A model generated the notes under the pieces. It was not told the origin of the DNA. It did not search any database and saw only the letters and a program-made list of their open reading frames with translations. A DNA stretch of 64,000 nucleotides from CALMEC01 sp964434425 (GTDB lineage Bacteria > Actinomycetota > Thermoleophilia > Miltoncostaeales > Miltoncostaeaceae), in contig CAYSVH010000001.1 of the NCBI GenBank assembly GCA_964434425.1, positions 308,573 through 372,572 on the forward strand, in the 5' to 3' direction. Below, in pieces: positions 63,953-64,000 of this stretch. Numbering within the stretch: position 1 is the first letter of the stretch; the number at the start of each line of letters is the position of its first letter. The translations under genes and the position numbers were made by a program.

Positions 63953-64000
63953 GTATGGAGCGCCGGGGTCGGCGCCTCCTCATGATTGTTCGTGGGTTGC

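Overview
The window is high-GC DNA of actinobacterial character. Many GTG starts, GTGA/TGATG stop-start overlaps, DUF3349 paralogs and a complete IS3-family and a complete ISL3-family element fit an actinomycete or a related high-GC lineage. The species cannot be named from this window. I recognised no rRNA, tRNA or CRISPR array. Much of the window is accessory: toxins, toxin-antitoxin pairs, restriction-modification, a large anti-phage-like operon and several IS remnants. Housekeeping-type genes return only in the last 14 kb.

Layout. At 1-1.0 kb is a class II Fic protein that runs off the left edge. From 1.9 to 19.4 kb is a two-gene insecticidal-type toxin complex (Tc) operon: a TcB-TcC fusion of 2616 aa with a variable C-terminal effector, then a giant TcA of 3211 aa carrying an extra pair of tandem domains. 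The locus lies between a truncated and a full copy of one hypothetical gene in direct orientation, with an ISL3 transposase remnant just downstream. From 20 to 28 kb lie a winged-helix/PD-(D/E)XK protein, a histidine phosphatase with an in-frame stop, an AbiEi/AbiEii-like type IV toxin-antitoxin pair whose toxin is frameshifted, and a TM0106-type RecB nuclease-helicase. From 28.5 to 30.5 kb is a lower-GC type II restriction-modification pair, followed by a complete ISL3-family element (30.57-32.28 kb).

The most interesting locus is at 32.4-46.4 kb. Six minus-strand genes with overlapping ends encode, in order of transcription, a GHKL (Hsp90/sacsin-like) ATPase fused to an SF2 helicase, a NERD nuclease domain fused to an SF1 helicase, DrmA, DrmB (frameshifted in this sequence), a small SF1 helicase and a Vsr nuclease. 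A cytosine-5 DNA methyltransferase is transcribed divergently from the head of this operon. It looks like a DISARM-related defence system lacking DrmC and DrmE but with GHKL, NERD and Vsr modules. I consider it the best candidate for an undescribed system here.

From 46.4 to 49 kb is an insertion-sequence mosaic: a truncated ISL3 copy, a complete IS3-family element with three extra copies of a 16-bp unit at one end, and another ISL3 end. Next come a protein with a HEPN-type RNxxxH motif, a wecB/glycosyltransferase-2/GH16 group for extracellular polysaccharide, two tandem DUF3349 genes, an unknown coiled-coil protein, an Ntn-type choloylglycine/penicillin acylase family hydrolase, an ABC exporter pair, a SpoU/TrmH RNA methyltransferase (with two remnant fragments nearby) and a VapBC-like AbrB/PIN pair whose toxin is frameshifted.

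Several genes carry single-base frame disruptions in or next to short homopolymers (abiEii-like, drmB, the PIN toxin). Either this region is decaying in several places or the assembly has residual indel errors. That question should be settled before any of these genes is called a pseudogene.
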